Part shown: positions 43,675 to 54,766 of the stretch, piece after piece
Layout: each line of letters begins with the position of its first letter
How positions within the stretch are numbered: position 1 is the stretch's first letter
Source: Oidiodendron maius Zn
Taxonomy: Eukaryota; Ascomycota; Leotiomycetes; Myxotrichaceae
DNA length: 64,000 bases
Assembly (NCBI GenBank): GCA_000827325.1
Contig: KN832880.1
Location: forward strand, 228,803 to 292,802
Direction: 5' to 3'
The notes under the pieces: model-generated
What the model was told of the DNA's origin: nothing
Database searches by the model: none
The model's input: only the letters and a program-made list of their open reading frames with translations
Program-made: the position numbers and the translations under genes

Positions 43675-45594
43675 ATGTCCGACAACGGCACTTATACTTA
43701 CGAACCCATCAATCCTAACAATGAGAGTGGACTATGGATTCGTGTGCTTATTATTGAGCCTGGCCATTGGGATGCACCAGTCTCGTGTATACTGAGACCA
43801 TTTAAAATCAGAGAATCTCAGCCCGATAATTGGTTCTTGAGCTCAGGGTGGGTCTCTCTACAGGGAGACCTAAAAACATGCGAGATCACAGGCTATACTG
43901 CTCTCTCATACACATGGGGAGACCCTACAGTGACGAAAGAAATCCTCGTTAACGGGAAACCGTTACAAGTCACGACAAACCTCGAATCGGCGTTGAGGCA
44001 TCTCAGGCAGTCGGATGATGCTTTCGTATTATGGGTCGATGCAGTTTGCATCAATCAGAAAGATAATGTCGAGGAGAAAAACTCGCAGATAGTTCAAATG
44101 GGTGCAATCTATCGGTCGGCAGCAGTGGTCTTGTTGTGGCTTGGGGACGGAGACCCAGAGAGCGATATGACCTTCCACATATACAAAAAACAAGCAAGCA
44201 TGGTGCAGCGATCAAGAGACATAGATGTGCCAATTCCGCCTGAAATTCTCAGCCCAGCCAAAGATGCTCTGAAAAGTCCGGCGGTTATGAGAGCACTATT
44301 TGAAACTTTTGACCGCCCCTGGTTTCATCGCCTTTGGACGATCCAGGAGATGGTACTTGCAAGGCAATTTATCTTTATGTGTGGAACGAAGATCCTGACG
44401 GAGGTGGAGGTGCAACTTTGTGTAGAAGAGGAAAGCCGATCTTTGGGCTTACCACCAATTCTAAATTGGGATCGTTATAAAACATGGAAACACTTACAAG
44501 AGAGTGGTATTGGCAGACTAAGTGCAGCTCTGCGTCTCTACGGAGGAATGTTGTGCCAAGATCCTCGCGATAAAATATATGGTCTTCTGGCTATATCAAA
44601 CCTGATATTCCGCGATCAAATTGTGGTAGACTATCGTTACACCATTGGACAAGTCTACCAAATGGCAGCCACCACCTTTATCCTCGAGGAGGGGGATTTG
44701 GGGTCGACCTTTTGGGGTCCAAGATTTTACACATCCGAACTCGCATCAGAAGATAAGGAAAAGAGAACTCTTCCTAGTTGGATCCCTGACTTTTCTAGAT
44801 ATGGTTCTGACCTCGAGCTCGAAGTTTTAGATGGCAGTCATTATGGAATTGACCTTGATCGGTACTTCGAAAGTGTCGGTGGAGGATTAGTCGGGCAAGC
44901 AATTTACAATACATTCCACAAGGGCAATCAGTCTGTCCTCGATTTGACCGGTGTGGTTTTTAGCCAAGTATGGACACTCGGAGCTAGGATTGATATGGGA
45001 AGCGAAAACTGGCAGCAGATTGTGCGGCAATGGGAACCTCAGAATCTGTCTAACTCTTCAAATCACCAAGGAAGGGGTTCATTCGATGTTTATTGGAGGA
45101 CGCTACTATCAGACTGCCTTTATGGAGAAAGAAACATGAGACTCAGTGAGACAAATATTGATGTACTCAGGCCGTCATTTCTCGCATGGCGCAGCTTCTC
45201 GATTGAGGATGACCTTCTAGAGAGGAGGAAACCAAAATGGGGCATCCATAACGCCGTCCCGGACTCTGATACGGCCCCTTTCCGTAATGTCTTTGCGGCT
45301 CAGCTCGAAAAACGCATAGTGGGAAGAGTTTTCTCCCAGTTGAAGAATGGTTGTTTTGCAATGGTGCCTGAAGACTCCGCTGAGGGTGATTGTATCGCTA
45401 TGGTTCATGGCTCGCGACTTCCTATCGTTATCCGCCAACTGAATCAAGAACTGACAGCGAAAATTCAAGCTATGAATGGGGAAATTGGGTGGCAGTTGAT
45501 TGGGACTGCTTATGTTCATGGCATTATGGATGGGGAGCTGTGGGAAGATGTTGAGAAAGGAATCCGCGTGGAAGAACCCATTTGTGTAGTGTGA
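43675..45594 (+). CDS. HET-domain (heterokaryon incompatibility) protein
   Basis: A single-exon protein of 639 aa. The HET domain lies at about residues 75-225: the opening block YTALSYTWGDP, then LWVDAVCINQKDNVEEKNSQIVQMGAIYRSA (the conserved D-A-x-C-I-N-Q core and the Q-M-x-x-I-Y block), and LWLGDGD. Further on come FDRPWFHRLWTIQEM and the CQDPRDKIYGLLAIS block that regularly follow HET domains. HET proteins mediate self/non-self recognition and programmed cell death after fusion of unlike hyphae, but most family members have no assigned role. The C-terminal half (ending CIAMVHGSRLPIVIR...GTAYVHGIMDGE) is the usual second domain. The ATG at 43675 is the first in frame. It lies 0.7 kb from the pogo element, which leaves the gene intact. 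Confidence 0.92.
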   Translation: MSDNGTYTYEPINPNNESGLWIRVLIIEPGHWDAPVSCILRPFKIRESQPDNWFLSSGWVSLQGDLKTCEITGYTALSYTWGDPTVTKEILVNGKPLQVTTNLESALRHLRQSDDAFVLWVDAVCINQKDNVEEKNSQIVQMGAIYRSAAVVLLWLGDGDPESDMTFHIYKKQASMVQRSRDIDVPIPPEILSPAKDALKSPAVMRALFETFDRPWFHRLWTIQEMVLARQFIFMCGTKILTEVEVQLCVEEESRSLGLPPILNWDRYKTWKHLQESGIGRLSAALRLYGGMLCQDPRDKIYGLLAISNLIFRDQIVVDYRYTIGQVYQMAATTFILEEGDLGSTFWGPRFYTSELASEDKEKRTLPSWIPDFSRYGSDLELEVLDGSHYGIDLDRYFESVGGGLVGQAIYNTFHKGNQSVLDLTGVVFSQVWTLGARIDMGSENWQQIVRQWEPQNLSNSSNHQGRGSFDVYWRTLLSDCLYGERNMRLSETNIDVLRPSFLAWRSFSIEDDLLERRKPKWGIHNAVPDSDTAPFRNVFAAQLEKRIVGRVFSQLKNGCFAMVPEDSAEGDCIAMVHGSRLPIVIRQLNQELTAKIQAMNGEIGWQLIGTAYVHGIMDGELWEDVEKGIRVEEPICVV

Positions 45595-46752
45595 GGAAGG
45601 TCATTTCCGATTGACTATGAAGCGGAATTCATATCATCACTGCGCCGCTAAATTCTTGAGATTTGATCATCCACTTGGATTATTTCTATTCTGCTCTAGC
45701 TTCTAGATTAACAGTCATTTATGGCAATATATAAATCCTATAGTGTTCCTCCATGTAAGGCATTGGGAAAGTCTGTATACTGTATGAAACATAAGCTGGC
45801 CATTGCTAAGTTCTGCTTTGAAGTATTACATATCTTATGTCGTGGGGTCAAAGAGACGAGGATTACACAGAGTCAGAGAGATCGGTGTGAATGCCTCTGC
45901 GATATACGGTGTCTCTTACCTCTGTTTTAATATTGCAAAATTGATGTTAATCTCCCAAACTCCAAATCTTCCCTGCGAAGCTCTTCACAAAGCTTTAGCA
46001 GCAAAGATAGAGGTTTAGGAAGTACAAACATTCTAGTAGAGAAACGGAAGCATCTCTACTCCACCGACGGGGCGTGGCTCAGTGCGACCCTCACCAGCGT
46101 TTCAGTGACTTCATTGTCCATCAAACCCCAACACATCGGCTGATCGCCACTCAAAATTTTTCGATAGGAATGACCCGAGAGAAGGTAGCATCAGGCTCAT
46201 ATGTTGTTACAATGATACTCTGCCATAGAACTTGCGTGCTTCCCTGTCACGCACAGTCCACATCCTCGAAGAGACAACTTGGTCGCGGGGCCGGCCGGCC
46301 ACAAAGCATTCTAGCAGTTCTACTCATGTTGCGAGTGTCTGGACGAAGATAGCAGTCTACGAAACACAAATGCCGTCCAACCCTTTTAACCTGAACCTTT
46401 TATTAGATAAAAACGCAAAAATACGCATGTTGAGGGAAAGCACATTTGAAACATCATGGTCGTAAATTAGTTGTGAGACAACCCCACATGCCGAGAAGAG
46501 TGAGAGATAGCACGCAACCGTTTGGCAGCACAAATGCCTCGTCCGACAGGAACATTTCTAACTGTAGACGCGCAAAAGTCTTATTGCAGTTTCGTTCACA
46601 GAAGTCGTCCTTGTCTGCTCTAGCAACACTGTAGAACGTAGTAACTCATTATCAAGAGAATCTCATTGCAGAATAAACATGGGTCAAATATCACCCTAGA
46701 CGCTACATCATAGTCCTGTGGCATCCGACGACTAACGCATTTTGATCGTCAC
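45595..46752. other. Convergent 3' spacer, HET gene / P450
   Basis: About 1.15 kb. Short open frames (45721, 46074, 46232) carry no recognisable domain. No repeats or RNA genes seen. Confidence 0.5.
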
Positions 46753-48525
46753 TTAATCCATGGCTACAGGCGTCAACTCAACCATCAGAGGTTTCCGCTG
46801 ATAAATCATAAAAACTTTCGTCCCATCTGACCAGTCCTTACTCTCCTCGCAAAGCTTCATATCAAAATTCCACAACAATCGTGCTAAGATAACTCGCATC
46901 TCCACGTACGCTAAATTCACCCCTATACAGTTTCGCGGACCTACTGAGAATGCCTGTAGGGCTTTCTTTCGATCATCTTTATAATACTCGTCTCCGAGCC
47001 AGCGTTCCGGGGCAAACTTGTCGGGATCTCTGAAGTTTTCGGCAGAAGAATAGCAAGCTTTCTGGCTGATGCTGACGAGTGTTCTTGGAGGCACAAAGCG
47101 ACCAGCAATTACATTTCCTTCAGGGCCAGTTATACGCGGTAATTGATTTGCGACTGGGAATGTTTTGTTAGATAAATTTTGTGCAAATTGTACGCCTCAA
47201 CTTCTACATACCTGGTGGGAAAATCCGTAGTGATTCCTCAATAACTGCGTGCTCATATTTCAGGCTAGTTACACTTGTCATGTTAATGTTATCTTCAGTT
47301 GAAAAAGTGGTACGTATCTCCTTGGATAGCCGTTCGAGGATCGCAGGGTTCTTCAGCAGATGATATACGGCGCCTGTGAGCAGCGATGCTGTCGTTTCAG
47401 ATCCAGCAAGAGTGAATGATACGCAGGTTTCTTCCAGCTCTTCAACAGATATGCCAGCCGACGTATCGAGATGAGACTGTGCATAAGTTATACTTGGCTT
47501 TATCAGCTGTATTCTACTGGCCCTTGTTTCTGAGAATGGCCACATACAAATCCGGCCTTGTATCCTTCATCTGAAGTCGTTTTGCTACTCTCTCCCTGAC
47601 AAAACCTCTGTGGACCTCTTCCTGCTTTGCGAATAACTTGCTGCCGAGCGAGAGGACTAGACTGTCAAGCGGAGGATTCGACATACAAACGCCAATTATG
47701 ACGAATCCCTTCAGAAAGTCAAACATATTTTGAACCCAGGACTAGACGATGTAAGCTCCGGCAGCGTAGTACTTCATAGGGTTACTGACATGTAGTGCTG
47801 AATTCTCCAAGCAATCAAACGACTGCCCAAAGGTAAGGTCGCCAATGATATCTACTGTTACAAAATTGAAGAATTTAGATAAATCAACTGGGCCGTTGGC
47901 GCAATGCTCTTTGAGTTTGAGAATTAAGGAGTCGAAATATCTGGTCAAGATTGGCTCCTGGCCTCTTAGCGCTTTATCCGTGAAGCCGTGAGAAAAGTTA
48001 CGTCTATTGCTCTTAGCAAGCTGTGAAACGACTTGGTACGCTATTCTCACCTCAGGCGACTGTGATCAGTGTCACTAGGGTTGACTCCCAAGCCATAGAC
48101 ACCATTTGGAGGGGGTGAAAAAGCTTTTGGATCTCTGGAAAGCTCCGGGCGAACCTTGGCGTAGATATCATTCCACGCATCCGGAGTGCTATAAGACAGA
48201 AACCTCCGGCCTATGCGGACGACTGGCCCGTACTTCTTATGCAGCTCGATTAGTTTGTATGGTAAGTCTCCCTTGAGCAAATGGGACGTGCGTGGGAGGT
48301 CACTGGCAGCCCATGACTTTGGGCCTGGATACGCTGAAAGGGCGTCAAAGTATACATGATAGATAGAGCGTGTAAGAATGTAGAGAACGGCCTGCACGGT
48401 TAATGCTTAGACAATAGTGCGCTCCAACTCGGATATCTGTAAAGTTAACCTACGAGAAGAGGGATGAGGCGTATCTGATCTCGTGAAGGAGGCCAGGAAA
48501 GAAGAAAGAGCTCTGAGGTCGCCAT
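46753..48525 (-). CDS. Cytochrome P450 monooxygenase, intact, six exons
   Basis: A membrane-anchored heme monooxygenase of the isotrichodermin C-15 hydroxylase / benzoate para-hydroxylase-like group. Exons in transcript order: 48454-48525, 48051-48391, 47790-48003, 47548-47741, 47212-47492 and 46753-47153. The introns are 47-62 nt with GT-AG ends, and the exon lengths sum to 501 codons (500 aa). Landmarks: SAYPGPKSWA, LHKKYGPVVRIG, RRNFSHGFTDKAL, TVDIIGDLTFGQSFDC, the I-helix TLAGSETTA, the ExxR block IEESLRIFPP, FAPERWL and the heme loop FSVGPRNCIG with the proximal cysteine. The N-terminal anchor is short and only weakly hydrophobic. No other biosynthetic gene lies adjacent, so the substrate cannot be inferred. 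It belongs to the same broad clade as the inactivated P450 at 8.1-9.8 kb. Confidence 0.9.
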
Positions 48526-50818
48526 ATCAATTTTAAGGCGAGAAATATATTGATGAGTTTCGATATGAGTCGGAAAAGGGGGAGCTCAAAGGAGGGAGGG
48601 TTATCATGTCGTTGAGGAAAAAGCATTCACACCTGCACGTGAACTGCAGTTGGCCTCACATCCATGCGATGTCTGATTGGTGAACCTGCAATATGGCATT
48701 GACCCCAGACGAAACGTTGCGGTGTTAGTCGGGTGATGTACGCCACCAGCGTTAAATAAACCCAATTCGATCTCTTTTGCGCCAAAATCTTTCGAGTTTC
48801 CGATTTCATGGTAAGAACGTATTTTGACGGTGCAATATTTGACAGATATAATAAAGTAGATTTACCGGGTTGGAATTTCTAGGCCACTTATTCTGCGCGG
48901 CCATAATTTAATACCTCAAAAGCCGGCAAAGCACAGAGCTAAACCTTAACCTAGCTGTACTAACATGCATAGTAACTATTTCTACGAGCTAGTGATCAGT
49001 AAGCAAACTCTTATCTCTATGTCCAGGTTCCGGGCTGACGTCATGATAGAAGCTGCGGCAAGGCGAAAGTTGCTGCCAGACTGGGTTGTCGAAGGTGGGT
49101 TGTTCCTTTCGAAAGAGTATACTGCATGGTAATATCACTTCCTGCCAAACAGTGAATACCGCCAAACGGCTACAGGATGCCGGACTTCTTTCCAAATCCA
49201 TTAAAGTGGAAGAATATCTTTGCTCGTGCACGAGTCCCGATTAAGTACTGGTTGTTGGTGGTCTGCTGAATAGGGTTGGACACGGTGGCACTTGCCATCA
49301 TGTGGATCGACGACTGTTCTTTTCTTGACCGAAATCTAATACTCATTTTATGTGTAGCGCCATGCGAGGTCTGGACGCGGCGTCTCTCAAGCGTAGCCTC
49401 AGCTCTAGTGTGCAATCTTCGCCTAAGAACTTGTGGCAATTACCAGGTAGGGCTGAATTGTCCATATTGGCCTGCCTACTTTCTATCTTCAGACTCATCA
49501 CAGTGGGCTCTTCCTTAGGACAGAAGACTATTAGGGGCTCTGTAACCATTTAAAGTCGTAGGGGAAAGATAGCTACAGATGTACTTGGCACTAAGCAGAA
49601 GATATCTCCAGACATTCATAATTACATTCTCTTTTGATTATATTGGAGTACTCGATTAGCTTAAGCCAACGAACCACAGGTAATTCTATCTTGCCGCTTC
49701 TCGACTAGATTGCATTGAGTAGCCCAAACATCTCAGACAAACTTGAAATTTCTCATCAGAGCGCCTATTGCGAAGACAGACCCTAAACAGCCGGACCGTG
49801 TTCCAGTCGCGTACGTAGTTATGTTGATCTCCAACCTCAAATATGTGTCTACGAGATTCGTCCACTACCCGGAGGCAGGCTATGTAGGAAGGAAAATTAC
49901 CTGGGGATTCTCTACCTGCGACGTTGATTACTAAAGATCCAAGTGCTTGCCATTTATATGACACATTTTCGTAACCTCTAAGGATCTTGTGCTTGGCAGC
50001 CGTCAGGAGTGGAACGACCGGTAAGACGGCGGCGGCGTCCAACTGCATGACCGCGGCGTTTTGTTGATTTCATAACTGAGTATGGCGTAAGAAACCGGAG
50101 CAGTGGAGTTTACGAGGGGGTCGATGTTCTCAGGAGACTGATGGGCGATGGATGAGGCATTGATGGTAGATGGAGTCCAGATATAGTCGTGAGAAGGATA
50201 TTGGAGGAAGATCTTGATCTTGTGCGCAACACCTTGAAGCTGTAGAGATTTGAAAGCACTGCCCCCACCCCGGAAATCCGGCCAATTGACCCAAAACCGG
50301 TCGGCCATTGCCCCGAAACCCGTGTCCCCGCGGCCTCCAGACTGCCCCGCGTTTCGCTGTATTGTCCCGTCATCCCGCAAAACTTAATTCCAAACTACTT
50401 ACAAAATGGGTGACGATTGGACGAGCAATGCCGTCCCCGCGAGTCAACTGCTGCTCATTGTGCATAGACATCAAGCCTTATTAGGCGCAGGGCCGTTCGG
50501 TCGAGACCTGACCCTGCGCTACGCAAGTATTGCCTACTGTATACTAAGATTAACATGGTGCTAAAACTATGCCGGTTAAACATAGGTTGCTTTTGCAAAC
50601 ACCGGCGGCGCTCGTATTGGATGCCGTACAACGTTTCAGCCATCTTGCGGCGGGGGATCGACAGCTCTGTTCCCCTCGTAGTTCTCGACGGTATACACCA
50701 CATCCACTTGACTCTATTACGGAGAAGCGCAAGAAAATTCAATTGTCTGTGCACTGCCTTTCCGATAGGTGGAATATCTCTGCCTAATTCGTATGCCTTA
50801 TCACGAGGCGTAGAAGAG
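48526..50818. other. Spacer with a possible unrecognised minus-strand gene
   Basis: About 2.3 kb. At 49686-50400 the minus strand has protein-like frames, with segments such as HKIKIFLQYPSHDYIW, SYAILSYEINK and HKILRGYENVSYKWQALGSLVINV. They appear to continue one another in different frames, so a spliced or decayed gene is possible. I could not find splice sites that join them, nor a family. The remainder shows nothing I can support. Confidence 0.3.
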
Positions 50819-50826
50819 TATAAAAT
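50819..50826 (+). promoter_or_regulatory. TATA box of the small secreted protein gene
   Basis: TATAAAAT lies 90 bp before the ATG at 50909. Confidence 0.55.
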
Positions 50827-50908
50827 ACGTTGATGTGCTCGACTCAAACAATCACTTCTCTTCACCATCATAACGAATACAGAGGTCTCATTCCAGCCAA
50901 ACAACAAA

Positions 50909-51526
50909 ATGTTTACTAAGAATATTCTTCTTGCCATTGTGGCAGCGACCCTTGCCATGGCTGCCAGCCCAGTGGGGAGCGGCTCCTGGACGTCAGTTAG
51001 CCCTAGCTTCAGCGTGCAGCAATGTGCTGGAGGCACGGTTTCTGGCAGTACCTTTAAGCTCCCCAAGTCGCCCAATGGCAGCACTAGCGGCTCAGGGTGC
51101 TCCAACGGCCACTTGCGCGCTGAGCGTCGTTATAATAATGACTACAGCTCAGGGATTCATCAGTTTGGAGGCGAATTCAAGATTACCTCGTTGACGGGAG
51201 ACCGCATCGCGCTCAAGCAGACTTTCAACGGTGACGCGGGCCCATACTTCATCATGGGGATTAAGAGCACCGGCGACATCTACAATATAGAGGGCGGCGC
51301 AACCATTGCCAGCGGCGTGGCTAAGGTTGGCTCCACTGTGCAAATCAACACTGTGCACGATGCCAACAAGAAAACATACACCGTCTACGTCAATGGCAAG
51401 AAGTCATATACCGACAGTAGCGCGCCCGGCGGCAGCTTTTACGACAAGTTTGGTGCGTACACAAGTGACAGTGGCTCGGGCGCCATCACCGTCACCTGGA
51501 GCGATGTCTCATTTTGGACCCAGTAG
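50909..51526 (+). CDS. Small secreted beta-sandwich protein, possible polysaccharide lyase
   Basis: A single-exon protein of 205 aa with a signal peptide (MFTKNILLAIVAATLAMA) and a consensus TATA box upstream. The mature part is rich in beta-strand with regular Gly/Ser turns. It includes HLRAERRYNNDYSSGIHQFGGEFKI, IALKQTFNGDAGPYFIMGI and a C-terminal YDKFGAYTSDSGSGAITVTW. The pattern of an Arg-Tyr/Asn strand, a Lys-Gln strand and a final K-F-G-A-Y strand resembles the jelly-roll folds of alginate-lyase-like proteins. I assign only the fold with some confidence; activity on a polysaccharide is inference. Codon use is more GC-rich at third positions than in the neighbours, as seen in highly expressed fungal genes. 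A long antisense frame overlaps the 5' end and is ignored. Confidence 0.75.
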   Translation: MFTKNILLAIVAATLAMAASPVGSGSWTSVSPSFSVQQCAGGTVSGSTFKLPKSPNGSTSGSGCSNGHLRAERRYNNDYSSGIHQFGGEFKITSLTGDRIALKQTFNGDAGPYFIMGIKSTGDIYNIEGGATIASGVAKVGSTVQINTVHDANKKTYTVYVNGKKSYTDSSAPGGSFYDKFGAYTSDSGSGAITVTWSDVSFWTQ

Positions 51527-51899
51527 AATTGTTAGTGTATGATGAAGGAGCTATTCTAAGACTTGTTTAGCAAAGGTTTGATTTGTGACAATTTTTGTAT
51601 ATACTTACGTATAAAGTCAACCATAAGAAGACAAGTATATAGCTGTATATGTCAAAGCTGCGATTTTACGAAACTTTTCTTAGTCTGGAGGGTATAATAA
51701 TTCCTTATGAAATTGATATGTGCTACAACGATATTATTAGTAGACCGAAAGACAGGAGTCTACTCTATCATCTTTCAATAAGATTTCTTCCTGTTCCTCT
51801 AGAATGGCTCAGGGGTCGTTCAACCGCGACAAGTGTAATCTGTAGTACGGTACACATTTATAAACGACTTAGAGAAAGCAATATTCGCGTAGCGGCTAT

Positions 51900-52782
51900 C
51901 ATGCAACAACTATTGGCTGTGTTTCACGGGGATTGGGGGATGTACGAGCGAAATCGATATTAATCAACGAGATAGCTCTGGAAATACCCCTCTCCTGATT
52001 GCGCTTTCGAGTGGTCAAATACATATCGCTCAACTCTTTCTCGATCGCTCAGAACTCAGTGCCAATCATGCCAACCGAGAAGGAGTGACTGCTTTGATGC
52101 GGTCTCAGCATTTCGAAGTTGTTGCGATGGCCGGGTATCAGTATCCACCACAGAGCTCAAATGATTGAATTGCTTTGGGGTTCTCTTCCAGTGCATAAAA
52201 CGTGGTCCGCACTACAAATCGCCAGCACGAAGGGATTTCGCTTCATAGAGTTCATGCTGTCAAGGTTTGATCCAATCCTAGTATGCAGAGCTACACACTA
52301 CACACTCATCCGTCCCTACTACAGTAACAGCACCCGACATGCTTTACTTATTTCTAACTCGCAATATGAGGTTGGCTCCGCGGAGAGTAGAGGAGAGACT
52401 TACTTCACTATTGGACGTCATAAAAGTCGCTCAATCGCTGCCAGACGGCGATTCAACAAATTCGCCTTCGAACCCTCTCCAAGACGTACCTACGTTGTAA
52501 CCGAATCATGTACCAGATATTCATTCTATTATGACCCAAGCGGATTCAATCGCCCAGTTCCTTTCTCCCTTGGAGACACCATCTCCAGATCTTGACAATA
52601 GAAGTGGATATACATTCGAGGATCACTCTTCTGACAGACCTGGACTTAGTAACGGCGTGAAATTAGCCCCCTTGGACCAGAAAAGGAATTATATTAGCTC
52701 TCAATGTCAAGTTGGGTCTAAAACCAATCTTGAAGCGTCTAAGCTCATTACGAGACGGACAGCTTGGCTTCACGATTTGTAG
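51900..52782 (+). pseudogene. Ankyrin-repeat gene relic
   Basis: From about 51945 the frame encodes a clear ankyrin repeat (DSSGNTPLLIALSSGQIHIAQLFL, then ANREGVTALM), and a second partial one follows in another frame (WSALQIASTKGFRFIEFML). Further on, a frame from 52338 runs through a TAA at about 52500 and continues in phase to 52782, with a Pro/Ser-rich tail (FLSPLETPSPDLDN). The pieces lie in different frames, with an apparent deletion between the first and second repeats around 52110-52150. Ankyrin arrays are usual C-terminal parts of fungal NLR-type proteins, so this may be the remains of one. No signal for a functional gene. Confidence 0.65.
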
Positions 52783-53418
52783 CGCTGAGCAATACAAACT
52801 ACAAGTAGCAAAGAAACAGCAGCGGGGCAGATAGAGAAGAGCCTGGAAGTGTGGAGGGAACTGTAAAGAGCAGGCCGAGGAGAAAGTACAGAGGGAAGAG
52901 AAGGTTTAGGTTGAAGAGGACACACCAGGCGAATTTGTTATTGCACAAACCAAGACTAGGAATCCGGATGGCTCACCAGGACGACAGTTTCGAATTGAGT
53001 CAGGATGTGGAAGAAATTTTTAAAATTTGCACTAAAAAATGATGGATCTTAACGGGATGTTTACTAAATTTACAGAAATGTAATGATATTCTACCTCCTC
53101 TACGCTGCAGTCTTTAAAGTGTAATGTCAGTTTCAACATCACAATAGGCATTCTGTAACGGAGACTTGAGCCTGATGTTGATTCATAGCATCCTATTAGC
53201 TTGGTTGGCAGGCATGACTGGTGTTGCTGATCAAGAGTAGAAGTAGCCAAACGATGTTATGCTCATAATGGTCACTCACTACGGGCAATACCTTCAGTCT
53301 GACCATCATTTATCTAGATTCATTGCATTATGTGCTCCTTCTTTATATCATTGGAAAGTAAACCAACTCTAGCAACTCTACACTTTAGCCACCCAGGAGA
53401 TCACACTCCTAGCTTTAA
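52783..53418. other. Spacer
   Basis: About 640 bp; no gene or repeat seen. Confidence 0.5.
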
Positions 53419-54766
53419 CTAACTCTCATAGCTGGAAACCTGCCCACAATTCCCGTTGAAGTATTCGAATAGCGGTCTACCACTATTCATCTCATTGATC
53501 TCCCACTGGTACTCGCTGGCGCTGGTACATGTTGCCTGGGTGAAAAGAGCGCAATTATCACTGTCTGTGCCGAGGATGAACGCGCCCCAATCACATGCAA
53601 CACAGCAGTCGTAGGAGTTATCGGTTGTCGAGGTGATGCTGCCAGAACTATCGTCCAGGGCGAAGAGAGGGCCATTCGGGCCCGTCGAGGCGAAATTGGC
53701 GCTGGCGCATTGGGAGTAGTATGTAGTTGGAGCTGCTTGTACCGTGTCGGTCGTGGTTGTGGTGGTAGTAGCGGTGGAGGTGGTCGACGGCGTGGTGGTG
53801 ATTGTGGTATAATCCGTCTGTGTGGTAGTGACGGTGGTGCTGACATCGTTCGGGTAGACCGTTGAGGTGGTTGTCTAGACAGCTGGTTAGTCAACTCATT
53901 CGTAGGGTTATAGGGGATCAAAATAGAGAGTGCATACCAAGGTGTTAGTATGGGTGATGGTTACTGTTGGAGTTCGGGTGGTCCTGGTGCATGTTTCTGT
54001 CTTAGAGACCGTCTTTGTCGTGGTCTTATTGTCAATGATATCGCAGATGACTTTCTTCGGATACCTTGGGGGTGCAGGTCCTTTGCAGAGACCAATTGAT
54101 GTGCTCTTGAGGGAACGACGAACACGCGCACTGGCGGTGTATTCGTCACGCTTCCGCTTGTACATGGAACCCGGGAGAGTTGTCTCTATCGGAACGAACC
54201 CCGAAACAGCAGCGATGGTAGTTGTCGAAGTCGTCGTTGTTGTGTCTGTTTCAGTAGATGTAGAGGTAGTTGTAATGGTTGTCGTGTCCGCAGTTTGGGT
54301 ATCAGTGATAGCGGTCGCGTCCGTGATAGTCGCTGTATCCTGAGCAACTGTTAGCTCCGATCATACTTTTCATGGAAATGGTCGACGCATACTGTTGGCG
54401 TGGGTTCAGTGGTAGTATCGGTGATCGTTTTACGGTGGGTCACGGTTGACGTGACTGCCCGTGGGGTGACAGTGACAGTCTTGTGGAAGTATTCTGTCCT
54501 GGTTGCGGTGTGTTTAACGATATGTGTCTCTGAAATAGTAGGAACTGGCCAATGCCTCGTAGTTGCAAAACTTGTATAGCTATATTGATTATTACAGCAT
54601 TTAGCAGAACGTCTACAGATCAAGCTGGAGTGGAATGGGTGAAAATGACTCAAGGGGGGAATACTCACCAATGCTCTGCTATGTGATCTCTACCTTCGGG
54701 ATAGCCAACAGCTAGGACGGAGAAAAGCAGCGTCGCGAGGACGGCCTGGTGCCGGAGATACATCAT
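53419..54766 (-). CDS. Secreted Thr-rich mucin-like glycoprotein with C-terminal Cys domain
   Basis: Four exons are proposed, about 54669-54766, 54400-54597, 53938-54355 and 53419-53881. The signal peptide is MMYLRHQAVLATLLFSVLAVG. Two long Thr/Ser tracts flank a basic middle segment (MYKRKRDEYTASARVRRSLKS), which holds Kex2-type dibasic sites and a short cysteine pair region. The C-terminal 110 residues form a compact Cys domain: YSQCASANFASTG, NSYDCCVACDWGAF, DNCALFTQATC and NGNCGQV. This is the pattern of an uncharacterised domain common in secreted proteins of filamentous fungi. Exons 1-2 and 3-4 join in phase. The 2-3 join needs either a very short intron (about 38 nt) or another acceptor, so that junction is uncertain. 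The likely location is the cell wall or outside the cell. Confidence 0.72.

Noticed and set aside
8086-48525. A secondary-metabolite gene cluster around the P450s
   Set aside because: No polyketide synthase, peptide synthetase, terpene cyclase or other backbone enzyme is present in the window.
50455-51105. 216-codon antisense frame over the start of the small secreted protein
   Set aside because: Overlaps a gene with signal peptide and TATA box; the antisense protein has no domain.
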